NCBI GenBank assembly: GCA_015179045.1 | Contig: WHUZ01000014.1 | Location: 1 to 64,000 of the forward strand | Length of the DNA: 64,000 nucleotides | Direction of reading: 5' to 3' | Source of the DNA: Kalaharituber pfeilii | Taxonomy: Eukaryota; Ascomycota; Pezizomycetes; Pezizales; Pezizaceae | Shown: one piece after another, positions 50,501 to 61,421 of the stretch | Layout: the number at the start of each line of letters is the position of its first letter | Numbering within the stretch: the first letter of the stretch is position 1 | Translations under genes and position numbers: made by a program | Notes under the pieces: generated by a model | Databases searched by the model: none | Told to the model about the DNA's origin: nothing | What the model saw: only the letters and a program-made list of their open reading frames with translations

Positions 50501-53042
50501 CGCATATTTCGTCAAGCTTTTGTTCAATATCAAGAACGATCGTCTGTCCTTCAATCTTGTAATGCGTCGGATTGCGCTTCATACGGACCCAGAGGAAGGT
50601 AGATTTCAACCACAATTTTGCAGCGCTCACTTCGGAGATAGTGCCCATCCAAATTTCCGCGTTCTCAACAGATCAGTGGCCGATCGCGTTTTTGTCACAA
50701 GTCAGCGAGTACTTACAAGATGCTCAACCAAGTTTTCGTGCAAGCTAGCCCAGATTAGCGCCATTACCCTCAGCTAGTTGTACGAAACCTACCAGCTCTC
50801 CACAATTTCGCTCCCTGATATCAATCTTTCGTACTTATTTTTCATTTCATTCTTTGTCATTATAACAGCAATGCCTGAAGTATCAAACTGAGGACGACCA
50901 GCGCGACCCAGCATTTGCATCACTTCTAAGTCATCGTATTCCCTCAACCGACTCTCTGAAAAAGTAAGCTATCAGAAAGTCAGCATGCAATGGTACGTGT
51001 AGAGTTCGCTCAGTAATCATACTGTGTTTTTTAGTATAACCATATATGCTGGCAGATTAATTCCTACTGCAAGTGTAGAAGTGGAACATATCACAAATAG
51101 GATACCCTCTAAAAATAACTTCTCTACTAATAGGCGGTCATTTTGGTCCAATCCGGCGTGATGGAAAGCAACTCCGCATAGTGCGGTGCCTGTGAGATGG
51201 TTAGATTTCTTTGAATGGCTTGAAGAGAATAATGATCCTACTCTGAAGGTCCTTATCTCTGAAGGAAAAGCCAGTGGTAGTAGCTGGCCAAAGGTGCTCG
51301 CGTTTCAACCAATGCTCCGCAAGGCTTTTTGCAGTCGCTTGACAAATTTGCCTTGTCATACAGAAAATTATAATTGGTTTTCGGGACGAATGCCTCTTTA
51401 TCAAGTCAGGTAACCTACACCACTTCAGTATAGGCCAACTACAGTAAGAAAATTGAGTGATGAACATCTTGTCAAGAGATTTGTCAAACATAAAGTCATT
51501 CATGGCACCGTTATATCCATACACATACTTCTGTAATTTGACGGGTCGGAATTCTTCGTCGAAACGAGCTTCATATGCTGGGCTATTGGGGTAGGCGCAA
51601 TTTTTTCCAAGCCATAGGGCAATATCTTGTGAATTAGGCACGGTTGCACTGAGGGCTATGAATCTTACATCCGCTCCTATCGACTTCATTCTCGTGATCA
51701 CCACTTCGAGGGTAGCGCCACGCTGATCCTTGAGCATATGAACCTCATCCACCTGAGCTGCGTTAGAATAGCATGTCAACTCCTTCAATCAATTATCTCT
51801 CACCAAGAATAATTTAACCAATTTCATAAGCTTCTGATGATCCTGCCAGCGTCTCGTCATGCTATCCCATTTCTCTGGGGTAGTTATGATGATATCCCCA
51901 TTTTTGACGTGAGAAATTTGATGGAAGTCGGTATCTCCTGTTAACTCGGTAATGACAAGCCCAAGTGCTGCAAACTTCTTATCCCAGTCACTATGAGGGG
52001 TTAGCAGGTATACAATGCCTTAATATTTTTCTCGTTGTAGGAAACGCCTACCGTTTCTTTTCGGAGCATAATGCCTTGGTAGGAGCTTGATATATAACTT
52101 TGTAACTCCCCTGCTCGGTGGAAGCTATGAGCTTACATATTGCCAGTTCCATTAATGCTGTTTTACCGCTTCCGGTAGGAGCCGATACGACAACATTATC
52201 ATTAGACTCATATACAACTTCAAACGTCTTTGACTGAATCGCATTGAATAACTCGAAAGGGAATATTTGTCGAAGACGATCTGGAAGACGATTCACAGGG
52301 ATAAGTGGGATTCCTTGAACAATAGGTGGAGCATGGCCCAGTGCAATTGCTCCTTGACCCTGGACCTGACTTTGAGCTTGTGAACGTCTTGATGGCCCCA
52401 TAGGCCTTAGCGTATCTCGGAATTCCTTTTCAGGATCAAACTTGCTCTGCCCCTGTATTTGTCTATGTTTTTGCACCTGGTATGAGCTTCGGGTTGGAGA
52501 TATCGGGCTTCGTGCTTGGTGGTCCCAAGCTTTCTGTGTGCCTGGGTTGTATGCAAACCGAGCTTCATTTCTCAGGTATGGTTAATTCATGCTATTTCTA
52601 TATGCGTAAAGAGAGGCTTCTAGTAATTTTTGCAAAGACTCACAGGGATTTGTCTTTGTTGGACTTTTCGGGTATTGAGTTTGGGATTGCGTGGAGGCAC
52701 TGTTCAATGCATTCCCATGCAAACTATGTTGTGGCCTTGACATTGTGAAAGGATTGGAATCAGCAGGAAACTGTCGTCTGATTGGGGGTGGCTCTGCCAT
52801 CAAGCGTCGATCTGCGATATAAATATTCCCTGCTTAGCCTTCATCCAAGTGAGTATTCTAAGTTTACTATTAACATTTCACTCACCAAACTCATCCAATT
52901 GCGGATAGAACATATCAATTCTGGGAGCTGAAAAGTCCTGATGAATCTGTCCTTGCGCTTGAGGAATATAGCATGGTTGAGCATGTCGACTAGGAGGGGC
53001 CTCATTTGCCATCTCGTCAAGTATCTCGTCCAGTAAATCCAT
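47542..53042 (-). CDS. MER3: MER3/HFM1 ATP-dependent DNA helicase, meiotic crossover factor, 18 exons
   Basis: Predicted 1489-residue Ski2-like 3'-5' DNA helicase that promotes meiotic crossovers (ZMM group). Exons on the minus strand: 53042-52886, 52811-52644, 52562-52052, 51990-51804, 51752-51466, 51414-51242, 51189-51023, 50953-50793, 50744-50717, 50663-50337, 50278-50123, 50056-49637, 49561-49410, 49365-49256, 49206-48934, 48881-48683, 48620-47854 and 47768-47542. Visible motifs: Walker A APTGSGKT (236-243), DEVH box (343-346), SAT (376-378), QMLGRAGR motif VI (563-570), a winged-helix/Sec63 region (about 600-1000; ESIGPVTVKK resembles a helix-hairpin), and a C-terminal Cys/His cluster NWACKHKCGDKTKCKHICC (about 1147-1165) found in HFM1-type helicases. 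An 11-Pro run precedes this. The tail after about 1166 is Ser-rich and probably disordered. Intron 17 (47769-47853) and the last exon are the least certain joins. Confidence 0.92.
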
Positions 53043-54260
53043 GATGGGCTTATACACTGTCTATATAATCAAAACGGAAAAAAGATTAGTGAATTCGATT
53101 GGCCTCTCTAAACATGACTTGTAGAAAATGAGAGATCAAATGTCTTTACAACTGCAGCCAGTCTTTTACAGCGTTAGAATGCCCAGGTTTGTCGACTACC
53201 TCTTCAGGTTACCTAACATTAGCAAGGATACCGAATTCGTGAAGATTGTATAAACAAGTACTACGTTGTACTTGACCATCAAGTGCTTGCTAAATACGGT
53301 AGTCTCGGCACCAGCACCAATGCGATACCTTGGGTCCTGGAATCTGCAGGAGATCACCCGCAATGAAGCTAGCCAGGATCCACCTTCTTGCAAAAGGATG
53401 TTGATGTGCGCATCTCATCGTTGGTGACTGTACATGTGCCTGCAGCTGCAAGGTTAACTTGATTCTGGAATGCTAGGTTCGAAAGAGTCGATTATTGGCC
53501 AGAGGTGCAGATTATACATTACATCATAGAAGACTTGATATCCAGCCGCTGGGGAGGAATCATAGCGATTCTGGCAATAAAGGTGTTTGTTTAACAGCGG
53601 TTTGGAGAATCATCTGCGTCGATATATTATTACTTGCATGCAGCAGGATGCCGCTATGTAACAGCTTGAGCTCTATCATTGCTACGCCTCGTGGACAGTT
53701 TAGAGCTGAAAAGTACATGGCGGAGTCGCACAAACTTTGGATGGGTATTTAGCACCGAAACTACATCATAAGAGGTGCTTATTTGATCGTATTGAAATTG
53801 TTCGATACCTTGAGAATGGTACCAGTTGCAAAAAAACAAAGCAATCGTGCTGCTTTTCTGTACTATCCTGGAATATGAAATCTCTACAACGCGCGTCCCG
53901 AGCCTAAACACTATTCTTTTCCCTTCTAGCCGTCAGTCAGTTGCCAGACGGAGCAAACACTACTATGTACATATTGCAAGAACCTGTGCACAGTCAAATC
54001 CTTGTATCCAGAACCAAATCAAAAAAGCCAGCCAATTAAAACCGTAACCTAGAGGAATAAAGCAAGGAAGAAACAGATGAAGTTGGTAAACATCCCATAT
54101 GGTGCCAGCACAGCTACTTCGCTCAGCAAGCGAGAAAATCACCGGTTATGTGAAAGCACAAATTATAAGAAAGTGGGCAAGTAAGAACTGGAAGAAATAC
54201 GAATCCTGAAAATAATGACAGCAACACAAACCACATCTAAGTATTTTTTCTTTTTCTTTT

Positions 54261-54320
<60 letters not shown>

Positions 54321-54401
54321 GCACAGTGAAATGACGCGTAGGAAAGTGAATGAGTATACATCCGGCTATCTGATAACTGGTCAGGAAGGTTAATACGGCT
54401 T
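53043..54401. other. Intergenic between MER3 and the exchanger gene
   Basis: Holds the upstream region of MER3 and the 3' flank of the exchanger gene, both transcribed leftward. A pure T-run of about 50-55 bp, preceded by TTTTTC units (54247-54319), lies 83-155 bp beyond the exchanger stop. On the transcribed strand it is a long A-run, perhaps the tail of a retroposed sequence, but no LINE terminus or target duplication is visible next to it. Confidence 0.6.
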
Positions 54402-55812
54402 TCATTGGGGCCCTAAGCTGTTCCCAACAGCACTATCTGGGTACACATAGAAGCTGACGGCAATGATAAAATATCTGTACAGCTGTTTAACTTGAGATCT
54501 GGTTTGTAGTAGATATTTGTGCACTTACATTCCCAAGAGCATAGCACCTTCAAGATAATTGGACTTCCCATCTTGAATCAAGTAATTTGCAACAAGTACC
54601 GAAACAAAGAACACCACAGTCTCGAAAGTCTGGAAGTAAAGACTCATAGGTTGGCCGATGATCCAACCCAAGATCACCAAAAGTGGTGTAACAAGGAGGG
54701 CAATCTGCAAACCACTTCCAAGGGCGATGTTCACAGCCAAATTCATCTTGTTCTCCATAGCCACAACCACGGATGAAACGTGCTCTGCAGCATTGCCGAC
54801 GATGGGGATTAGGATTAACCCGATAAAAGTCTTTGATAAACCAGCGGCGTCAACAAGATTATCAATTGTGTCAACCAAGTTGTCTGCGCAGAATGAGACT
54901 ACAACTGTGGCTAACAACAATACTGCAGCAGCTTGGTTCCGGGTCAAGACTTCAGGGTGCTGGTGCTCGTCCCCGCCTGGCTCTGTGAAAAAGTGGTGAT
55001 GGGAGTAAAACTGAAAGTAGATATACATCAAGTATAAAATAAGAATTACGATCGCCGTATAGTGGGATAGTTGGAGAACAGAGTCAAACGATGGCTCTTT
55101 CGTGAAAGCGAGGGTTTGATAAAGAGCGGCCGGGATGATAAGTGATGCGCTGGCGACCGCCATGAGCGAGGCCATCGTAGATGCAGCTGTATTGTTGAAC
55201 GTTTGCTCCTTGTGTCTGATGCCTCCAAAGAAGAAGCACATCCCTAGGACCTGAATATTTCTATTAGTACACCTGTCGAAGTGAACTTTTTCTGCAAGCT
55301 TACCAATAGCAAGTTCGAAAGTATGCTTCCGAGCATGCTTGCCTGCACGATACGGATCTCGCCCTTGATTAAGGCAAAAATACTTATCTATACCACAAGT
55401 CAACCTATCTCCCAATGACCTATGCGCTAGGTAGTAGGGATTCACTTACTATGAGCTCGGTTGCGTTTCCAAAGGTTGCATTAAGCAACCCACCAAGAGT
55501 ATGGCCAACGTGCTCTGCCAGCTCTTCTGTCGCATCACTGAGAAGGGATGCTAAGGGGATGATAGCCAGGAAATTGAGGACAAAAATTGCAATAGGATTG
55601 ACGTTTAGCTTTCCCACAATCAATGCGATCGGCACTATTGGAAGTAGGACATTGCAGTAATTGAGTGATAAGAAGTTATAAGTTGTATTCCAAGCGCTCC
55701 CAGCCTGGCGCCTGCCTTTTGTTAGTAGGCTGGTATGTTCACCGACATGTTGATTACCATTTAAGATGGGGGACTCTTCATCCTGAAGCTGTTGTCGGCG
55801 TGATATCGACAT
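54402..55812 (-). CDS. VCX1: Vacuolar Ca2+/H+ exchanger (CAX/VCX1 family), 4 exons
   Basis: Predicted 413-residue cation/proton antiporter that moves Ca2+ into the vacuole. Exons on the minus strand: 55812-55450, 55387-55304, 55250-54529 and 54474-54402. The two signature alpha-repeats are present: GNATELI (115-121, followed across a splice by ISIFALIKGEIRIVQASML) and VGNAAEHVSSV (about 300-310, followed by NKMNLAVNIALGSGLQIALL). About ten or eleven hydrophobic membrane segments are spread over the protein, with the acidic/His-rich TEPGGDEHQHPE loop typical of the family in the middle. The tail ends GNSLGPQ. The start chosen is MSISRRQQ; a splice from a tiny upstream exon (ATGCTTG at 55989-55983, donor GTAAGC) to the CAACAG acceptor at about 55836 would instead add MLGRWKRRAS in frame. 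Length is normal for fungal VCX1-type proteins, shorter than forms with a long N-terminal autoinhibitory region. Confidence 0.92.
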
Positions 55813-55989
55813 ACTTGCTCTTCTTTTCCAGCGGCCTGTTGCGAGACAAAAAAGCAGTAGCCAGCAATTAGTTTGATCCTGGATATTGGAAGGCACGTCT
55901 TCAAATTATTGCAGTAATCCATATGCGGTAGCTGCTGTTGCGTAGAGAGAATAGAACAAAGGTGAAGGAATTTTGGGCTTACCAAGCAT

Positions 55990-58549
55990 GGTTCTTCTGG
56001 GGGGGGGGGGGAACAAGTAATGGATTCAAAATATATGATGGGCCGTTGACATAAGCACGCCAAGTGAAATAATTGATAGGACAAGCTGGATATGCCCGGT
56101 TACTTGCTCGAGTATTGGTCACTAGAGTATCTGATATTGACCAGCTAGGATCCCGACGTCTGGATGTAGCTTGCTGGTTGGTGCTGAGAGCGGCACAAGA
56201 ACGGGGCGCAGCAGCACGTTTAAGGTTCACTCTATCAGAGCGATAGCCCGGTTGCAGCCAGGTGGGGTCTTACTTTCCTTTTTTTTTTCAGGAAACCCAC
56301 TTTGCGGGGAAGAGGGTATCAAACCAGGGGGTCGGAGGCGGAGGCGGAGGCGGAGGCGGAGGGGGACCGCGGGGGGGTCGGAGGGGTTTGTCAAACGTAG
56401 TGTGTTGCGGTGCGGACTAGTCACACGGTTTGTATGAAAGATCTAGAAGAGGGTATAATTTCGTGTTCGCCTGACCTGCGCGGGCGAGTAGCCGCTGTTG
56501 GCACCGGACTTTCGTCTGTTGGCCGGCGCGTCTGCCCGTTTGCTGCTGTCTGCTCGGGTCGGATTGTGGTAAGAGCTTTGATGGTTCTGTCCTGGGCGGT
56601 CGTCGGCTTGACGCTTCAGTGCTACGGAACTCTCGGTGCCCTGGTTTAAATACGTGTGCTGAGCGCGTCAGCGGCACGACAGCTATTTTGCCCGCAATCC
56701 GGGCAGGGCACGACTTGAAGGGCAATCCGGGTAATCTTGTATGGCACTTTTCTGTACTCATACAGTACCTCCCCGCGCTTTACCCACGCAGTAGGAGGGC
56801 GTGGGGTGATGCAAGAGCTGCGTGCGACATGGGTTTGGGAGCTGATCTGCTATCATAGGGCCAGGATGCAGGAGCAGGGGACGCACGCACACAAGATTAC
56901 TCGCGCGCCAGCCCAGTGGCCGTGATGACTTCGGGGCGGTGCAGCTGTAGCGCTCCCAGCGCTGATGCTCTCTATGTTGCGCTCTCAGGATTTGAACCCG
57001 TGAGCGGAACACATGTTGCAACAACCCGGGCATCGCATGCGCCGAGTCTGCGAGCAAACACAATGCACGGCGGCATGGACTGGAGGCGGCCTTCGGTATT
57101 ATATACCCCACCCCCAGCCTTGAACCGCCCCACCATATGATCATATTCTCCTAACCTCCGGGATCTTGCGGAGGCAGCGCGCGCTATCTACAGTAGACCA
57201 CCTGGTACTAATCTCTCAGGCCCCACGAGATGATTGGGGTCGACTTGCAATTCTATGATGCGGTCAAGAAATTCGTCAGCATGCTAGCATAGAACATAAT
57301 ACGAGGGCGCAGGCACCGGTAGGCGCAGCATTCTTGGCCCCTTCAAAGGACAGGCTTGACGTCTCGTGTGCGAATCGCAGTGCTTTACTGGCGCTGTTCC
57401 CAATTGCCGTGCCCCACTAGTTGCTCAGCGGCCAAACGCAGGTCGCAACGGCCCAGCCCAATTGCATCGAGTCATGAGGTATATGTACGCAGCAGTAAAA
57501 TATAATCGTTCAGGAAGAGCCCAGGCGCCATAAGCTGGCATCCGGATTGTGATCATAATTGGCAGTATCAGGAAATTGTATTGCTGAGCAGTTCAAGAAT
57601 TGTTGATGGGCTTCTGACGGGTCGGAGTACTATGGACAAATACTTATGTGGTTGACATGTTACTGCCAGCCGCACCATGACGTGGGATGGCGCTTTTCAG
57701 ACTTCCAGTGCAGCAACAAAATTCAGGTCTTGTCTGGTTCTTCAGGCCTTGATACCGTATGCGAACGTATTTACTCAAGATAAGGCCGACCGGGATGTCG
57801 CGCGCTAGTGCACTTTCACAAATTCCTTTTTACAAGTTCATTAACAAACTGAGACAAAAAAACCCTCGGAATTATCTCCCCCACCTCGGTCCAGTCGCAC
57901 AAAGCTCATCAACAAGGAGCTATCAACCGTCAACGTTTTCCCACACTCATGGAGATAATATGGTTTAATTGTGGACATAAATCACCATCTGGAAGTGTAC
58001 TAGCCCCACGTCACTGCGCGTTTCGATTGCTTTGCAGATCAATGACACAGTCGATACTTGAACGTGACAGCAGGCCCAGTCTGAAGCCAGGCTATACTTG
58101 GGTATCCTCCGGTATTACTGTGCTATTAGATTAAGTACCTCTTACTGCAACTGTCGACTTGCGGAAGAGTTATTTTAGTTGCTAGGGGAGAGCGAATTGA
58201 TGTGCCTAGCAGAAAGCAAACCACAATCTTCAAGGCCTGCTGCCCAAATGACCTTCCCATCTTCTACCTAATGCAACTACGTCACTCAATGCACAGATAT
58301 CTGTTATGGCTAGTAAATACTAGTACACACTCTCGTGTCAGCTTGCAATATACTCAACAGATTTTCCAGGTAATCCATGGAGTCGAGTGAGTTGTATTAT
58401 TCAGTCAACCTTCATCTTTTCCCTTTTATGTGTTTGTATTAACTTTTATGGCGGGATCGCCGTACCCTGCTAACTTCGTTATCTGCGACATTGCGTCGCC
58501 ACCTTCGCCACGGGCACTCGAAGAGGCTATTGCCGGATTCAATCAAGTA
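55990..58549. other. Intergenic, GC-rich upstream region, no gene seen
   Basis: Upstream of the exchanger gene there is a G12 run (56000-56011), a GGAGGC hexamer repeat of five units (about 56333-56361) and a GC-rich segment to about 57100. A GGATTTGAACCC motif at 56988-56999 resembles a tRNA T-arm on the minus strand but has no matching D-arm or acceptor stem. No supported coding sequence. Confidence 0.55.
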
Positions 58550-58709
58550 CAGGTGACCTGGCTGTAATGGAGGCCAAGAATCCGACCGATTTTCTTCGCT
58601 ATAACCAGTTTTCACTATAGAAGGGGCACCTATACACAAAGAATCTGGTCCATCCCTTCCAGGTTTTCACTAAAACGAGGTTCATTTATTATAGCCAGGG
58701 CGACCTGTA
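58550..58709. mobile_element. 160-bp TIR MITE with TA duplication
   Basis: The left end CAGGTGACCTGGCTGTAAT and the reverse complement of the right end, CAGGTCGCCCTGGCTATAAT, form imperfect terminal repeats of about 19-20 bp. TA lies at 58548-58549 and 58710-58711 within a larger palindromic flank (TCAAGTA...TACTTGA). Internal TTTTCACT motifs and AACGAGGTTCATTTATTATA resemble the CCTCGTTATA-type ends of pogo/Fot1-like elements. Non-coding. Confidence 0.8.
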
Positions 58710-58711
58710 CT

Positions 58712-60501
58712 TGAAAGAGTTTTCCGAGCAGGGATATTTGTCATTGTGGCGACCAGCACCTTTTGAGCAAACCTTATGTCTCGAACCAGCAACCTAGCCT
58801 GCCCAGGAAGTCAAATCCAATCCGCATTCTGTGAACGGAACCATCCACACAGTTTCAAGCACGCTATAGGTGGCTGACTGGCAGAATAACCGGCAGAAAT
58901 TCAAGGGAAGCAGTAGTCTATCATAAGTATCGAGAGATCTGGAGTAGAGCACGCTTGTACATTTACGAGATTAGGTTGTCCTCGTACATAGGATGAATGC
59001 TAATACTCCCTATTTGCTTTGTTGCAAGCATACCAACATTACACACTCAACATTTCAGCCCCAGTTCCTAGGGACTCTATTCTCCACCTAGCGTCAATCG
59101 GCGACCGCAGGAGTGTAGTATGGGCAGGAGCGTGGAGAAAAGGTACCTTCAGATTTCTACCCCTAACGATGTGCCAACAAAGTTGACTCCACGAAGACAA
59201 GCCAACTCTATTCTAATCTCATGCCCAGTAGGGTCTTAAATTCCACTGTCTCAATCCTACGTGTCATCAAGTGCCAAGTGGTGACCTTTTTCCAGCTGAG
59301 ATATCTGATGTCGACTGTCATATTAGGTAAAGTAAGAGAAGAGCTCCACCTGAGATGATGTGTCGCCCCATGAAGTTGTAAACTGCGGTTCGAGATTGGT
59401 AGATTGCTGGTGGAGCGAACGATTGTAATGTGTAATTGATCCTCTTCTGAGAAACAAATTAACTGTTCCCACATCAACAACACAATGCTTCACATATAAG
59501 GACATTCAATTTTGTAGTCCTGAACCGAAATAGTATTCAAGGGGATAAACAAACAGAGCAAGTGGGCCGCAACTAAACATAGATGCGCATGTGGAACTCA
59601 AGTCTGAGACTAACCTAGAAGTAGAGGTTCTATGATCCTGGGAATGCACATTGTCCTAATAAATTTAACTATGACTGGTTATAAGTTCAACTAAAAATAA
59701 TATATTCCCCAATGAAGAGGAAGCTTCTGTCACATAGCCCTCTCTGAACAACAGTCGTTGCTTGGGAGATCGTTCGTCAGCTCCTGGCATGAGACCTACT
59801 TAATCAGCGAGCTTTCACCAAGACGTGGCATACAAATCCAACTCCCCCTTAGCACAGTGCACTCTCAGCCCTGGCAGGTACCCAGCAGTGCCCCGCGACC
59901 AAGCCTTAGCTTTCGCTCGCAAGCCCCAGGCTAGATACCCCTGGGCTGCCGTATGCATAACTTTCCCCAAGCACATCGAGGCTCAACTCTTATACCAATT
60001 TCTGTCAAAATACTAAACAAGAGGGTCATCATAGCAGCCGAGGATTTGCTTCGATGCGGCACTGTTAGAATTGCAATACCTGTTACAAGTGAGATCGAGG
60101 CTACGACGAACTTGGGCCCATAGACCGCGAGCATTATCCTCTATGCCGCTCTACACCTCAACCTCCTCCAAACGGTTACCAAACAATGGCCCGTTCCATG
60201 TGAGGGGTCAGAGCCAACTAGCACTCCGTAATATGCATGGAATAGGTGGTGGGCTATTGGGTGCAATTCCGGTCATTGTTCCCTAGAGCAGCTGCGCATG
60301 GAGGTGCCATGAACAATCAATCTAGGGCTAGTCCTGCCCATGGGCCTGCATCATCGAGACAATATGTATGTAAATTTCGGCAGAGTAAGATACACTGCAG
60401 CGTTGCAAATGGAGAAGCAGTGTTACTGGAGGAAACCCTAGTTAAACATTGGAATCTTTTTGTCTGACCAAAAGCTCAGAAATGCACCGTTTTCAGAAAG
60501 G

Positions 60502-60535
<34 letters not shown>

Positions 60536-61419
60536 GTAGACTCTTTTCTTTAGTGAAAACATAGATCAATGAGGGGTTTGTCACAAAATCATCTGTCTTC
60601 TTGTTGTTATCGTCAAAATTGTCAAACTTTCACTGAGTTTAAGCCTTCATTTCTTCTCAACTTCTCCCCACTGCTGAAGCATTCCCCTTAATCTCATCTC
60701 TGATCCTATATTTTAATTTTTAGTCTTGATTCTTATTGGGTATTATGTGTATTATCATTATTATAATTATTGTCATATCATATAGATTTCCTCCTTTTCC
60801 CCGCTCACATCTTGGGACATAAAAAATGAGTGGACTCATAGAACGGGCAAAGGAGTATTTTTTGGAAATGAAAACAGAGGCATATATACATATTATATAC
60901 TGCATGTATGAACTCCTACCAAGATAGCTTCACTAGTAGTGCCTAGTAAAAATTGGTTTGTGTACTGTTGGTCTTTATTTCATTTATTTCATTTATTTTG
61001 TTATTTTATTTCTATCAATTTCCCCTTTAGTACTATATATGTGATTTTGTACCCAGTCTAAGCTATATATTTTATTTCGTTCCTTTAATTTTGGTTTCTT
61101 GTATAGGTTTTTAGTTTTTTTTAAGTAATTAGCTAGTATTATTTGATGGGGATAATAACAGGAAATTATTTAAAGCAAAGATTTTACCCTCAAGTGAAGA
61201 TTGTATCCATGTAACTAACTTCTACATGCTTTGTTGTTCTAAATTACTTAGGTTACTGTATGCTATCTAGATTACTCGCACTATGTACCTAAAATAAGCA
61301 GCATACTAGTAGCAGGTAGTATGTAGTACTTGTAGGTACAAATGACTTATAAGGCTTAGATGCAAAATTAGATGCATGCTGACGTACTGGAAGTAGATCT
61401 ACATAGGCTTTTGGGATGT
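58712..61419. other. Intergenic, no gene seen
   Basis: No supported ORF. An A-run of about 34 bp at 60499-60532 and an AT-rich zone after about 60700 are the only features that stand out. Confidence 0.6.
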
Positions 61420-61421
61420 TA

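Noticed and set aside
54247..54319. Poly(T) run as the tail of a minus-strand LINE
   Set aside because: The adjoining sequence does not match either LINE 3' terminus seen in this window and no flanking direct repeat is visible.
56950..57050. Minus-strand tRNA-Met-like 3' end (GGTTCAAATCC followed by TGAGAGCGCA)
   Set aside because: No A box or matching 5' acceptor upstream; only the 3' third resembles a tRNA.
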